From Camarhynchus parvulus (taxonomy: Eukaryota; Chordata; Aves; Passeriformes; Thraupidae), in NCBI RefSeq assembly GCF_901933205.1, contig NC_044576.1, positions 7,845,024-7,909,023 of the forward strand: a DNA stretch of 64,000 bases, given 5' to 3'. This document shows, one piece after another, positions 1 to 14,288 of this stretch. The translations under genes and the position numbers were made by a program. Each line of letters starts with the position of its first letter. Position 1 is the stretch's first letter. The notes below the pieces were generated by a model. The model did no database searches. It was given only the letters and a program-made list of their open reading frames with translations, and was not told the DNA's origin.

Positions 1-3000
1 GGCAACAGGTGATTTGTCACAAAATTAGAGCCCCTAGTGCAGAGGGAGCCCACCAGTGCCAGATAAAGAATTCTGGGGCCTTCTCTCTGAAGTAATCAAC
101 TCTAAACCCTAACTGGAACCTTTGGCTAAAGTATAACAGGGTAATTCCAGAATACTGGAACTTGTTTTTCCTTTGGGTGTGTACTGTGAATCTCAGATTC
201 TTCACTCTTCCCTTAGTGCTTCTTAAAACCCACAGCTGAAGACAGGACAGCAGACTGCTTTCTCCTTCTGCAACTGCAGAACTGCTTGTTTTTATGTTGT
301 GTGATGGTCCCTGCCTCATTCTAAACTGCTGATGTAAAAAGACAATAATAAAATCATCTTACTGCAGAGTTGGTGGTAGATAGCGCATCCAAAATACACA
401 CGATAGGAGTTGGAGAAAGGAGAAAAATAGAAAAGCATTGGTAGCTGAATTCTGAACCTCAAAGCCAGTTTGATTTAGTTCAGGATCCTAGCTGGCTTTG
501 GCTTTATTTTGCATTTTTGGAGTTGATATTTTGTCCCACTCTTGCATGTATCATAATGACATTTTATCTTTTAAAACATTTTAGAAGTATTCAGACATTT
601 TTAGGTAGTAGAATATAGTACAGCCAAGAACAACACCAGTGTACATTCATTTTCAGAGTTCCATTTTTCCCAGGGATTTTAAGGCAATGTAAGATCTAAA
701 AGTTGTTTGTTTATGTGCTGTGCAGTCTATGGCCTTGACTTTCAAAAGCAGTTTTGAAAGCTTCTTTTCAGCAGCAGTTTTGAGGGCTGAGAGCATGTCA
801 GTCAAACACACAAAGGCTGTAGCTTGTCCTGATTGCTTCTGAGTGCACCAGCCTTGCCTCTGTGAGTCTGCCACTTGCCCTTCACACATGAGCTTTTTAT
901 CAAAAAGATATATTTATCTGAAGGCTAATCACTGGTTTTATTTTAATATGTGTATGGTGGGGAGCTGAGAACAGGAACTGCAGCTTGTTGCTGACAGAGA
1001 TTCAGAACAGAAACTCTGTGATGCTCTTTCATCTCCATCCCTGCAGACAGAGACCTTGGGGAGGGGTTGCTGCAGGAGCAGCCACAATGACCATGAAGCA
1101 CAGAGCCCCCTCTCACACGTGAGCTTGTGGCTCTGCCTGGGGCTCTGTCTGCTCTGAGCCCTTGCTTCAGCCCTGGCAGTTCATTTTCCTGAATTCTGAT
1201 GTCTTTACTTTCCACTCAACCCCTGGCAGCCACTCAGCAACACTTCAAAGTGAAACTTCCCTTTGGAACATATTATTAATTTAGTGCCCAGTGCCAAGGC
1301 TGGTTGTCATTCCTCCAACATAAATGTGATAGAACCATGAATCTTGCCATTGTATTTTTACAGAATTGTTATGGTTTGGCATTTCCAATCATGTCCTGGT
1401 GGTACAGTATAACAGAACAGAGATGAGATGTTTTCAAAAGCAAAGCCAGAGTTGTTAGCTGATAGTGCTTTCCTTTGGCTTGATGGTGTTGTAAAGAATT
1501 TGAGAGCAACTGGAGATTGATAATGAACAATATCTTGTCCAGCCTTGCCTTTTTTATGATGAGCCTTCCAAATGCAAGTGCATCCTATCCAGTGGGCTCA
1601 ACACAGCCATCATCTCAGCTCTGGGCTCTAGATAGATTATATTTTATACAAAAATATTTTCTTTGATGCTCTTTATGTGTCTTCAGCCAATAAAAGTAGA
1701 CATAAAATTGTATTGTATTTCCCAGAATGCAAAGAAAAGTAACAAGAATGAATGAATGTGGAAAATACACTAGACTGGTTTTAATATGAAATTAACTTTT
1801 GCAACAAACAGGTGGCCCATAAAAACTGAAAGTGTCTTAGATTGTTGGGTATGATAAATTGAGGTAGAGGAATACATACAAGTTCAGGGTCATCAGGTAG
1901 CAACAGACTGGGAATATCAGGATCAAAGGAATATTAACATCTTGATAAATTCCTAAGTTTTACATGAGACCATCAAAGAAATCAGTGATGACAGACAACT
2001 AAAGCTGATCAAAGATAATTTTAGAGGTGGCATTCAAATCAGTCTGTGCAGTGTGATGAACTGGGGAAATCAACAGGCTGTCCCCAAAATGTATTTCTGG
2101 CAAAATCTGTTAATAGAAAGGTGATTTTTAACAAGTGAAGAACATAAAAATGTGGACATGGTGTGTGTGAATGCTGGCACCAGGATTGCTTCTCTATCCA
2201 CTCAGGTCTCCTCTATGATTCTTAGGGATCCTTTTAACAGAGATCAAAAAGTTGCAATTAGAAACATAAAAAGACAGGGCTTGGTTGAGGAAAAGGAAAT
2301 TTGAAGTTTATTATAGCAATGTCACCAAAACAAATGAAAAGACAAAAAGAAAATGAACAAGTTTTACACATTTTAAGGAACAGCAAATGCAGGATATTTC
2401 TTTTTTGATAAAATATCTGAAAATAGATGAAGTTTATGAAGGAAATTACAATTTTACCCTCATATTATTTTATAGCCAGATTTGTAAAAATTTATGCTTT
2501 CTATATAAGATGAAGTGTTATCAAATTACTGGAAACTGAGGAAATTCAAAGTTTCTGCAGTTGGTGAATAAGGCAAGATCACTGGCTTGGCATTTGCTTC
2601 TGATCGTGTTACTTTGAACAACTTCAAGTTAAGAAGAGAAATACCATTAAATGAATGAAACTCTGTGGGAAATTAAGTCAAAATGTGCCATAAACTTTGC
2701 ATTAGTCAAATTGAGGAGGCAAGTGAGGACAGTGAAGTGTGGCTAGCTGGGCCTGAGTATCTAAACATGACTTTTGGGGGTGAAAGGATGTAATAACTAG
2801 ATATTATAAGTCTGTATATATATGGAGGTAGTCAAGACTGGTTTTTGTGTGAACTTAAAATTCAGGAAGAATCTCCCTCCCTACATTAAAATTGGAAATG
2901 CTGGAGAAGTTTGCAATATTAAGATTTAAGTAAAATATCAATAACCTTGTTTCTAGGCCAGCCTGCTTTCTCTTCTTGTATCTAAAACATGGAGGACTGT

Positions 3001-4330
3001 CAAGAAATTGTCAGAATCTTCATAAATAGTTTGTTTAATTTTAGTCCTGTAAATGAATTCATTATCTGCAGTGTAGATTTCTATAGCTAGAGGTGAGGCA
3101 TGTATTGATTAACCTAGTAAAAATATTATCCATTGTGCCATTTGAGATGAAAATATAGATCCAGAATGTGTAAAACTATGGATCTGGGCTTGTGAAAATG
3201 AAAGTCAAATATTTTCAAACCTCTTGACAGCTGCATTAGCATCAGTCATTTGAGAAGCTTTACATGAAGAGCTAACTAAAGAAGAATAATGCCACTGGAA
3301 AAAAAATATCCTAAGCAGGCAAACTGGACAAATAATTACTTGTATAGAAAACACCCACAAGGACTGAATACTTTTTGAAGGATTGAATTAGTAATAAAGG
3401 TAAATGCAGAACTATTTTTAAAAATTGTTCTGCAAGTTTAAATGAAGTATGCTTTCCCAGGAATTTTTGTTATGGGGCCAGAAAGAAAGGAGGAGAGCTT
3501 CCTAATGTAGAAGTAAAATTTTTCTTTACAAGCAAGGGGACTCCTCTGACTCTTCTGAGGCCAAAATTAGGAAGTATTGGTAACTTGTGTTCTCTTGAGC
3601 CAGAAAGAAGATACTAGATAGTCTATTATAAGCATCATAATATAGATATCAATAATAAATATGAGAAGCCAGGTTTGACTTTTGTCAAATCTTTTATCAG
3701 CTGGCCTGGGTTTTATTGTGAAATTTGGTGTGGAAAAATAATGTCCTTTCTCAAGCCCAGTCTTTCAGAAAGTGCTGGAAGGCCACGTTGCTCTGCACCA
3801 CCTACGGCACTGAACAAGGCCCAGGGGCTGCTCTGCTTGGCTTCCTCTCAGAGCCAGGCACACACCAGGGTCACCAGGATCCACAGGCACTGCCAGGGGC
3901 CTGGCTGAAGGAATGCCAACCAAGGCTCAACCCTATTTATTGACATTATCAATAGAGTGTTAGATCTGTAAGATACAGAAAAGTATATGGAATACAGAAT
4001 TATTTATATTCTGACTTGTAGTGAAAAAATTGTGTCTTTAGTTTCACTGTGTTATTCTACCATTTTTCTCTTGCATGATTACACTTTTCTCTTTTCTCCT
4101 TCTATTTTAATCCAATTTTAATCTTTTATATTAATCTGTGGGTCTCACAGTGATTCTCTATTGATGTATCTTTATATGAACTTGGACTACCATGAATGAA
4201 CCATCCTGGTAACTGGGATGGTTTTCTCCTTGAGGCAGATCTACACAGAGCTTTTAGGGCAGGGACTTAGGTCAGTTCTTTCCCAGCATCTCTTGTAACC
4301 TGGTCCCATCTGTGTGCAGCAGTTGCTGCA
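1..4330. other. Unique AT-rich non-coding stretch, no gene seen
   Basis: All six frames carry only short open frames (100 codons or fewer). None resembles a known protein or has convincing splice sites around it. The sequence is mostly unique AT-rich DNA without tandem structure. A GC-richer patch at about 3740-3915 holds two overlapping short open frames in different phases, which suggests composition rather than coding. No transposon ends or target duplications were seen. An old, decayed repeat could be present and go unnoticed by eye. Confidence 0.65.
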
Positions 4331-5060
4331 CACCAAACCAGGTTCTGTCACTTGGCTGCTGTTCCAGGCTGAGGTACTGGCACTTCACGTGCTGGAGGTG
4401 GCACGTGGCTCCTGGCTCCTAAATCTGGCTCTGCTGCTCCCTGGGGCTGTGGCTCTTTGAGCAGAAGTGTGTGTTCCTCCTTTGCCCACGAGTTCCAGGC
4501 TGGCACAGAGACAAGAGGCTGATTGGCAGGTTTGGGTCTCTTTGAGAGACAGCAGCTCGCCTCTCCTGCTGCCCTTCCCCAGCCAAACTTAGCTCCTGCT
4601 TTGGAAGAGAACAGCGCAGTCCAGCTCACTTCCCAGCAAAGCTTGAGAAATGCTGTGAAAATAAACAGGGTTGCAAGGTGTTTTGTCAGAGTAGAAGTGC
4701 AGACATGTCCTACTGCTGAGCCTGGGACAGCAGTGCCCAGTTTGCTGGGACTCTGTTGAATTTCCTGATCTCCTGGGGGTATTGAGGGCAGCCCTTAGGC
4801 ATGGCTTTGATGCTGGTGCTGGAGACTGCTCCAGGTTGGTTTCTGTGGGATCACATCCATATTTTCCCAATGAGTCCCTGCAGCAAACTCTGCTGTGTGC
4901 AGAGCAGGCCTGTGCCAAAGCAGGGCAGCCGTGGGAGGGGGCACCGAGCGCTGCTCCCTGTGCTGCTCCCAGTCCCTGATTTATCCCTCCAAGCAGCACA
5001 TTCCTGCCATCAGCAAGGGAGAAATAAAATGTTGTGGTGGTGATTTACATGCTGTGAGAG
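4331..5060. other. GC-rich patch, no gene recognised
   Basis: This segment is visibly richer in G and C than its flanks. It carries several overlapping open frames on both strands, the longest 136 codons on the minus strand at 4589-4999. Overlapping frames on both strands are what stop-codon-poor GC-rich sequence produces. None has a recognisable motif. CpG dinucleotides are sparse, so it does not look like a CpG-island promoter. It could be an old repeat remnant. Confidence 0.5.
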
Positions 5061-6339
5061 GAGGTTTCCACAGGTTCCTCTTGCTTAGTCAGCCACAGGA
5101 TGCTCATTTTAAAAGGAACAAATACTGTGCCTGGTGATTACTGCAGGTAAAGCCTGTTCAGAAGCAGTTAGCTACAAAAATCAAATACATATCTACAGCA
5201 GCCTCACACAGCACAAGCAGCCATCTTTTCACATGAACATATGGATCCTTTTTTTTTCCTCCTGCATATAGAAAAATATTACATAAATATACTTCTCTGT
5301 TAGAGGAGAGGAGAACTAGGGATTTTTAAATCATTTTCAGCAAATAAAGCCAGTATTATAACCCTCTTCTTTTACTATATCCACTTACAATTCTATATTC
5401 ATTTACATACCAGAGGTCTGTCTTTATCAAGCTCTTCAGCATTAACCCCTCATATGTAAATAGCTTCAGTGACCAGTCTGTGAGTCAAAATGTATTAAAA
5501 CATTTATAGCAAAGGCATCCCCTGTATTTAGGGAAAACCTTCAAACAATAAAGAAAACCTCTAAGCTTAACAAAACCCCAAGAAACAGCCTGGCAGGGAT
5601 GGAGCAGCGTGAGATCTGCCTGTTGTAGGCTGAATACTCTGTCTGGAGGCAGAGGAGCAGCTGCTGGCTGATGGCCCTGGGCTCCATCAGCCAGCAGCAT
5701 CTGCAGGAAAATGGTCAGTGGCAAAGAGATGTCCCTGTGAGGAAGCAAGGGTCAAGTATATCACACAAGTAAAAAAGTCTCCAGTTAAGAAGACTATTTT
5801 ATCTGCAGATTGGCCTCTCACAAGTGGGAAACTTTTCAGCCAAAGCTGTGGTTCACTTTTACTTGATAGGACATAGAGCAACATTTGCCTTCATATTACC
5901 CCACAGTAATATGTAGGACAACAAAGCCAGGGACAAGAAATGTGTGAAATGAAGACTGGCTGTATGCAAGTTCATCCATAGATTCCCAAGTCTTTCCTGG
6001 GTTCTTTATTTCCTCACTTCTTTCTGGCCACAGTGCAACTCCTTTGGGAAGGGCCTTGAAATTACTTAGCAAAATGGGATGCTCTCTTCAGTTATTTTTG
6101 CTGAACAAATGCTGCTTTCAGTTCTTAATGCCATCAGCTATCCAAGTTGTTACCAGCCAGTGTGACTGTAGGCAGAGTTGGCAGAGGTCTCCTGTCCCAC
6201 CAAAGGTGTGATGAGGGAATTGGGGCTGTCTGCTGGAGTGCTGGTGTGGAGCAGGAGGCTGTCTCCACACCTGCATTAGAGCAGCAAGGATGGAGCTGCT
6301 CAATGAACACAACTGCTCTGCTTTCACACAGGAGGTGCA
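5061..6339. other. Unique non-coding stretch, nothing specific seen
   Basis: AT-rich, non-repetitive sequence. Open frames are under 90 codons and unremarkable. I see no repeat, RNA gene or splice-site pair here. Confidence 0.6.
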
Positions 6340-6680
6340 ATTAATGCTTTTTAATGGAAATTAAATTCTATAGCAGCTGGTGATCCAAAATGTTGACCAG
6401 AAAAAATGGACCCTAATGAACTGTGCAATCCTCTTAATTCAGTTAGTTTACATAATTACATTTCTACCTCCTACACAGCTCAATAATTGCACCAATGCCC
6501 TATCTTGAAAACCTATCTTTGTGCCTTAATGGAAAGGTTTAAATTATGCTGACCCAATCTGTTAATAACAGTGATCAATAGCACTGCTTCATCTGAGTTT
6601 GTTTTTAAAGAGCTATCAATGTTGCTGTGTTGTTGTCATAGTAATTGGGATCTGCAGTTACAATCAGCTCTTCCAGATGT
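6340..6680. promoter_or_regulatory. Possible conserved non-coding element
   Basis: About 340 bases of balanced, non-repetitive sequence rich in homeodomain-type cores (several AATTA/TTAAT motifs) together with CAGCTG near 6375, TGACC and GATCAATAG-like words. There is no low complexity and no convincing open frame. This composition resembles developmental enhancers in vertebrate gene deserts. The call rests on appearance only. It may equally be ordinary unique DNA. Confidence 0.2.
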
Positions 6681-7079
6681 TGCAGAGATGGGGAGGATTG
6701 TTTCTGTTCTGGCTGTTTGGGACAGTTAGAAGTTGGTTTTCTTCCTCCTTCCTTTTGCTTCCTCAGTGTCTGAGAAATCAGTGAGCAATCCACTGTTGTT
6801 CTGTAAACAGCTCCTTGGGAGCAGCTTAAGTTTACAAAATAGTAGCTTGATGCCAACAGCTGGTGAGAGCAGCTCTTGTCATGCCACGTGGAGTCAGTGT
6901 CAGGTCACTGTCCTGACATCTCCTGATGCATCTGTCCACCTGGCCTCTCTCTCCTGGTGTCAGGCCCATGACCAGCATCAGTGCACAGGAACAGACAATG
7001 GTTCTGAGAAGTGCAAGGTCACAAAATTGTCCCTCCCATTCAAGAAACAAAATATTTTTCTCCTGACCTCAGATATGTG

Positions 7080-7120
7080 TTTTTGTTGGGTTTTGTTGGG
7101 TTTTTTGTTTTATTTTCCCC
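7080..7120. repeat. T/G-rich low-complexity tract
   Basis: The ten-base unit ttttgttggg occurs twice in tandem from 7081, followed by a T-rich run ending in CCCC. It belongs to the same style of tract as those at 14261, 17442 and 49171 and, on the opposite strand, 12056, 47611 and 63664. Confidence 0.7.
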
Positions 7121-10100
7121 AGACTGTTTCAAGATGAGTGATTAAATTATGGAATCTAAAAAGCATTTATGAACCTGCAGACCTAATGTGCTCTGCAGGA
7201 AGTGTTTATAATTGTGTGTCTTCTTGAACCACTCTGCATATATTATTGTTCTTGTTGCCTTCAGAAACACCACCACCCCTTCTGCTCAAGCAGCACACAC
7301 TCAGCAGTGGTGAGCTCATGGGCTGCAGTAGCTTTGTCTATTTATTTAATTGAGAAATTAAAGGGATTTTATTATTTGTTATTTGTTATTATTTTTAGTG
7401 TTGCAAGGCTTTGAAAAATTGGACAGTGGTTGAGCTACAAAAAAAAAGGACTTTTGCTCTTACACTCCAGAAGGGTTTTTCCTTAGTGTTATTTTTCATT
7501 GTTATCCCTGGTCATTTTGTGCTTTTATTGGAGTTATCACTCTGAAGGAAGCCAGGAAAAAATCCTGCTAATGATGAATCAGTATGGCGTAAAGCCTGTC
7601 AAAGCCCCTTCATATTAATGGTACCTTTTGTCACTGGCACTGAAGCTTTGTTTTGCTGCTGTTGTTTGGCCACTGTCCCTCTGTCTTTCAGAGGTCATTT
7701 CAAGTCATTCCCTTTTGACTTCTTCACTGTGCATGGTGAGCCATGCAAAAGCATCTGCCAAAAATCCTGTCAGCTTTCTTGTCAGATGTGTCTGCAGCTG
7801 CCTGTGCAGGCTTTGGGCACAGTGGTTCCATCAGTTCACACTCACTGTCTGAGAGATGTTTCAGTAGCACACTGAAATCTCATCAACCTAAACATGGCTC
7901 TGTGGGATACAGTGAATACTCTGGGAAAATGCTGCCATGGCAAAGAGGTTGAGGTTCAGGTTTGGAGTTTTCCTTTCCTGGAACAAATCCAGGGGTCACT
8001 ACTGGACAGCAGTTTAGTGATGCTGCAGCACCATGGGCTGCCATCAGTGCACAGCTCACATGGTTTTGAGCCATGAAGCTGGGCTATCAAACCCACTGCA
8101 AACGGAGGGCTCCCAGTTTCAGAAGGAAAAACCTTTTCTGCAAGCTCTGGAACAGTCCAAGGTAGCTGCAGGCAGTGGCAAATCACTTCTCTGGGAGAGG
8201 CAATGTACAAGGGTATTTCAAGGCATGAGGAGCAGGCAGGGCTCCTAATTTGGAAACAATCACCTTGAGACATCCTCAGCAAAATCAACAGCTTTTTTTT
8301 AGCATTTCAATGGATGGAGAAGGACACAAGTGAGTTTTCTTTGGCTTTGTTTGGTGTGACCAGGGAGTGTGCAGGAGATGCTGACTTCTGCACAAATGAT
8401 AATTCCTCAGCTTTGAAGTATGAACCAGGAAGGCAGAACATCTCAGGGGCTCACCTTGGTGGTGCAAATGCCTGGAAACAGGTTGAGTAAGGGTTCTATG
8501 AACAAGGTGAAATAAAGAAGCTCCAAAAGCAGCCCCACCTATGCTGGATGATCAGAAATATGCAAAGTATTTCGTTTCAGGGGAAAAGAAAAAAAATATA
8601 TCTATTGTTCTCATTAGTAAGTGGAGCCCTGGTGGTATGAAGAGAATTGTGTTGACTTATTTTATAGGAGGATTTAGTTTTGCAGTATGTGTGCTTGGAT
8701 GCTAAAAAAAGCAGCAGGTTTCTTCACAGAGTGCATAATTTTGCAAGTTTTATACTTACTTCAGGCTGATGATTTCCTGATTATACTGTGTCCTTTTGCT
8801 GCAGAAGCTGTTGATCTTTGCAGAAAAAAAAAAGAAAAGACAAGACTGAAATGTAGAATCTGTAGTGCTGTTATTTTGTGGTGACAGGAAAGATGCACCA
8901 GCATGCAGGTTTATTCTTATGCCACACATAATTGCTCAGAAACTATTTTTAAAACCAGGCTGAAAGAAATCACAGGGATGGCATAGATAAACTGTCATTT
9001 GACAAACCTGCTTAGGCTGCATGCAGGGAAAGTTTAAGGGGTGTAGGGGCCATGACTGCAGCTACCAAGGGAGGAGGAGAGAGGGGAGCAGAGCGTCCCT
9101 GTCCAACCTGCTCAGCTCCCATCAGTGACCACATCACCCATGTAATGTGCACTGCTTCCCCTCTGCAGCATGGAATGGCCTCACCACCCCAGGGAAATTG
9201 TGGCTGAACAAAAGCTTTCTGGATGCTCTGCAAACCCATCTCATTTTTATCTAACTGCAGTTTGCCGGCACTGTAAGCATTTATAAATCTCCATAATGCC
9301 AAACATTGCCTCCACTTATGAACTTTCCATCACTAATGTTCTTAGACTATTGTGACTGCAGCAGCATTTTCCACACTGTATCTTCAGTTTTTGCCATGCT
9401 TTGTGCTAACAGGAAGTTTAGAATGCCCAGCTCTGAGAAGCCAAGCATGTTTTCTTTTATGCTTAAGAAACACTTTTCAGCTTTTCATCTGAATCAAGCA
9501 CCTGCTAGGTTGTGTTCCCCATTTCCTACAGAAACCCTTGATGTGCAGCTCCAGGTATGCAGGATCCAAAGGCATTCTACTTTATTTGTCGACCCCAGCC
9601 CAGTCCCTCCTGCAGTGAGAATTGATAATATCTGAGTTAGGTTTTTCCTGTGTCCTGTGTTCTGTGGGTATCTGGCATGACAGCCAAATGTCCTTCCTGC
9701 CAGCCCCTTTAGCTCTCAAGAGAGTGAAATCTGTTCCCTCCCCAGCAGAGGAGCAAAGTCCAGTTGCAGCTGAATGTTCAGGCTTGTGTCTGCTCGGGGT
9801 GAGAGTGAACAGCTTCACTCCAAGGGTCACTGAGCTCACTGACAAGCATCTCCCCATGACAAAGCTCATTCTACTGAGTCTCTTGGCGCTGGCCAGAACA
9901 GAGGTATTTTGAACAAACTGTTAATATGATATTTAAAAGAAAAGTTTTTGGGTTGCACTCTGTCCAGCCTGGTACTCAAAGTCCGTTTAAGCAGTCCTAG
10001 AGTGCTTTAAAGCACAAAGCACCCCGAGTGCAATGCTCTGCCATTCACAGAGTGACCCTGCCCTGTCCACCCAGAGAGGCAAAAATCCAGCTTAGGCTGA

Positions 10101-11000
10101 AAGCTGCAGCTCTTGAGCTGCAGAATGAGACCAGAGACCTTTGCCAGAGATGTGACATTCCTGGGGGAAGCTCATTTCATGAGCCACCTTGGTAACCACG
10201 CTGACTCCATAGACACAGCACAGATAACCTGTCCTGTTTCAGAATGATAAGGTACATTAAAAACTTATTAGCCTTTGTAGGAAGTAAAGATGCTGTCAGA
10301 AGGGCTACCTTTTAGCATATGTGCAGGTCTGCCATGCTCAGTCAGCCATCACAAACCATCCATCTTGGGGATCATCTGGCAGCCAGCAAGCTGAACAAAT
10401 ATGTTTATACATAAGGCACAGAGCCTCAGTGATGTAACCAAGAAACTGAATTATTACTTCTGTCCCTGAAGGCTGACTGTTGTTTAAAATTCCAAGTTAT
10501 TGGCTTTTTATACACTTTGCAATACAATTTATTCACTTATTCTCCTTGTAAATTTTCAAATACAAGTATCAGAACATGATCAAGGGTACTATGGAAACAC
10601 ACTGATTCAATTTAAAGAGCAAGCAACTAATCCTTATAGAGATGTGCTTCTATAATTATGTACTTATAGTTTCAGAGAGTCACAAGTATATTTGTGGGAA
10701 AATGTTCAGTTCATGTGAATTACTCTAATTTATCATTGGTAGTAGTAGGACAATCCCTAGAAACTGTGAAGGATAGGTGACAACTCAATGTGCCCTGCAG
10801 AAAATATCAAGTGAATGCCCATCCAAAACATCTTGTCTCTATAGCCAACACTCAAAGAAAAATGGATGAAAAATCATTTTCCTATCTACCTTCAAATATG
10901 CTGCTGAGATGGAGAAATGACATGAGGAAGAATTCTCCACTGAACTAAAGAAGTCTTCTGAGAAATTTCCTTTTGGAACTACCTTGTACTAGAAAATGTG

Positions 11001-11033
11001 AGGGGGGTTTTGTTTGCCCTTTTTTTTTTCCTC
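11001..11033. repeat. Short G-run plus poly-T tract
   Basis: A run of six G is followed by a T/G stretch and a run of ten T. It is a simple-sequence tract with no sign of function. Confidence 0.6.
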
Positions 11034-12055
11034 ATAACAAAGGTGTCTTTTCCATATTTTATTTCCTATGAATTAAAAATGGCATAATTAATGTGTCACC
11101 TAAAATGTTTCAGACACCCTTCTTGGAAAATTTACAGAAGAACTTACACAAGCTTTTTACATGTCATGAACACTCTCTACTAAATATTGTTGATTTTCAG
11201 TTAGCTCTGGTACTGAGGACCCCAGCATTTCAGTAGTCACCAGGCTGTCTGTATGCTTCTTGAAAAGTAGCCACAATTGCTTCACCAACAGCATCCATCC
11301 AAAAGCCAGAATGACTCAAACTTAATTCCTGCCCCACGTGTGTGATTTTTGAAACAACAGAGAATATTTGTGGAGTTCCTTCTGTGCAGTCTAAGAGAAA
11401 TAACATGCCTGAAGGTTATGTATCTATTTATTTTTTAATCTAGGTTGAACATCTGAATGTGGAATCACTACAATCCACTAGGGGAGAGGAAAAAGAAAAC
11501 CCACCTTAACCTTATAATTAGCAGAAATGAGTACAGTGGCCTGGGGACAAAAGCACAGTGCCAAGCTCTTGTGCCAGTAAAGTTCCTGGCACAGGGACAG
11601 TTCTCCAAGAGAAGGACCATGAGGGAAAAAAAATTAAAATATTTGTATTTCTTGGTCCAATCCTTTTCTCCTTAGACCAGTTAGGATGCCTTGCAGAGTG
11701 CAGTAAGCCAGTTTTCCCCAGCATGCAGATGAGCTATTCCAAGAGCTGCTCCAGCAGAGCTGGGCATTCCCTGGAGCAGCGAGGACACAGCACTGGGCAG
11801 CTCCTCTTTGCTTTGTGCTGCCCAGCACTTGACCCAGTGCTGGAGGGGCTCTGCACAGGAGAAATGGCACAACAGGGGCTGGGCCACAACTGGGAACTGG
11901 GCCAGCAGTGACCTGCAGCACACTCAGACAGAAACTGTCTGGGGCTGTGCTCATGTACAGCTGTTTCTTCTAGCTCTGGGAATTATAAAGTGTGCTCTGC
12001 TTTTGCTGTCAAAGACCCTAATTTAAAACCATATTCTTTAGGACCTGGAGAAACT

Positions 12056-12112
12056 GTAAAAATAAGGAAAAAAAAGGCAACAAAAAACCCCAACCACTAC
12101 CAAAAAAACCCA
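12056..12112. repeat. A/C-rich low-complexity tract
   Basis: Runs of four to eight A are separated by short C runs (aaaaaacccc, aaaaaaaccc). It could be the decayed A-rich tail of an old retroposed sequence or a simple repeat. No target-site duplication is visible. Confidence 0.6.
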
Positions 12113-14260
12113 GACTAAGAGAAAGTAATTTGTGACCATGTGCTTCTCTCATCAGGTTAATAACTCATTCTTGTCATTCAAAATGACACAGCATCTCAGT
12201 GATCATAGCAAATAAGGATTTAAATGCCTAACTGCAAGGGAGAGGGCTACACCTTGTCATGCAATAGTTCACATTTAACAGGCCCTAGAAGATAATTTTT
12301 TCAGATTTGTAGGACTTTTCTGCATTCTTGAAGAGGCACAGGCAATGCCCCCATTTAAAAATAATATGAAAGAAGAGAGGATCTGTGCTTTTTTGAGAAA
12401 TGTATTTTGCATGCACAAAATTATCATTAAGTGATTTAGTTCTTTTAATCAACTTATGCTTGCTATAAAAATCCAGCCTGCCTTTGGGCTTGTCATCTAG
12501 GAACTGGTGACAGAATAAAATGCTAACACAGAAAGGATCAGGAGGGCAGAAACTCCAGCTTATATCAATTCCCATGCTGCTAACACATCAGAGGGTCGGT
12601 TCATTGCCAGAAACAGATCAGGGTTTAAGCAGAATGGAAGCTTTTTCTTCAAAACTGCCTAAAACCCGAGTTTGCATGCACATCCTGACAGGACTGAACA
12701 CTTCTAATTCCTTGCATCTTCCTTGGTGCTGTTTCTTGTGAGACCAGTGCCCTCTGCAAGGTGGAGCAGTGGTACGGGGAAGCCAGACTGTCCCCCTGTG
12801 CTGACTCTGCATCAGCTCTTGGCTTTCTGTACTCACACCTCCTCAAAGATCTGCATGTGGGGGTTTCCCACCACCTCACTGGTTGGACATGTGCTGCTTT
12901 TGTGCTTTTGGAGGTGGCTTAGTAAAGAATTTTGTGTTTTGTTACTTTCAGCAGAATTGAGTAGTTCTCCTTTGGCTTTTCTCTGAGATGCCAGACACAG
13001 GATTCTAGGGATTTTTAAAAAAATATGTATTATTTTATTATTTACACCCTTGGGCCCAGATGCATAAAAATTTGCCAGAACCTGGCTGATGAGGTGAAAT
13101 TATGAGACAAATCTGGATTTTATTTCAACAGCATATAAAGTCCCTTAAACAAAACTGAGAGGAAATTTGTCCTGAATGAGACTGCTGAATTTGTTAATGC
13201 CTATTTAGCTTAAAATGATTAATGGCAAACCCAGTTTGGGCCAAAGAAGATGCTGATAAAGATTCATATACTTCATGTCTCCAGCTGGGTCTTGTATTCA
13301 ACATTGCTAAAGCCATTCTGGGCTTAGAAACCAAAGCTGCATTTGTTGTCTCTGTTATTGCTTTCAGCCACAAGCTGTGACAAGCAAACAAAGCCACCAC
13401 TTACCTTCAACATGAAAGGAGACCCAATTTCAGCTGTTTAGCATGGCTTATCCAAGTCAGCCTTAAATATCTTAGAAAGTGCTGCCACTGAGGTATTTAT
13501 GTTTTCAGTGCTCACCTCAATTAACACAGTGATTGGCTGGAGAGAGCACCACAGCTGGCACAGCTTTGAGGAACATATGTTAGGAAAACATCCGTTTGGC
13601 TGGAAGCTGGTTTTAATGGACTAGTTTTGTGGCTGTGGGGAAAAGAGTGAGAGCTCTCCTTTTTTGGGGCTATTTTTTGAATTGCAAAACAAATTTCCTC
13701 TTCTATGCTTTATGAAAGGTAAATAGAAACCTCTGATACTGCAGAGGAAAATGCAAATTAATAAGATTACTTAATGTTTTCTGGTAAGGTAAAGGAAAAT
13801 TTCTTACAGCTTTATTCTTTGTCAGGGCTGTAAGGGAAGACTTAAGAGGTGTGAGAGGAAAACCAAGAAGACCAGGCAAATATATAGGCAATCTATCTAC
13901 CTACAAATTAAGAGAAGTGATCACTTGTTCTAAGTGAAAGGGAAAGGGTGACAACTGAACCCAGCAAAATATTTGGAGAAAACGTTATTTAGAAGTGAAA
14001 GAAACTGCAATGTCATTTATCAGCAATTTGTGGAACAGGTGGATCATCTTTGTCTGCTGTAAGCTAACCCTTGATGAGGTACTTTGTCTTTCTGAGAAAG
14101 AGTGGGTTGAACCTGTAGTGTCAGAGAGTTACAGGGAAGCACCAGCCCTTACTGAGAGGTGTGTTTCTGACTCACAAATGTGTGAGTTTTTTGGGTTGGT
14201 CTTTCTACTGCCTTTTTTTTCCCCCTACCCTGCTTTTGAACATCCTTCTCCATCCTCATT

Positions 14261-14288
14261 GTTTTGTTTGTTTTGGTTTGGTTTTTTT
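14261..14288. repeat. GTTTT-type low-complexity tract
   Basis: Repeated GTTTT and GGTTT words end in a run of seven T. The tract follows a pyrimidine-rich stretch at 14200-14260. Confidence 0.7.

Noticed and set aside
13194..13405. Possible minus-strand exon next to a strong donor word at 13399-13405
   Set aside because: The sequence upstream of the donor has stops in all frames and no good acceptor; the open frame present lies on the intron side.
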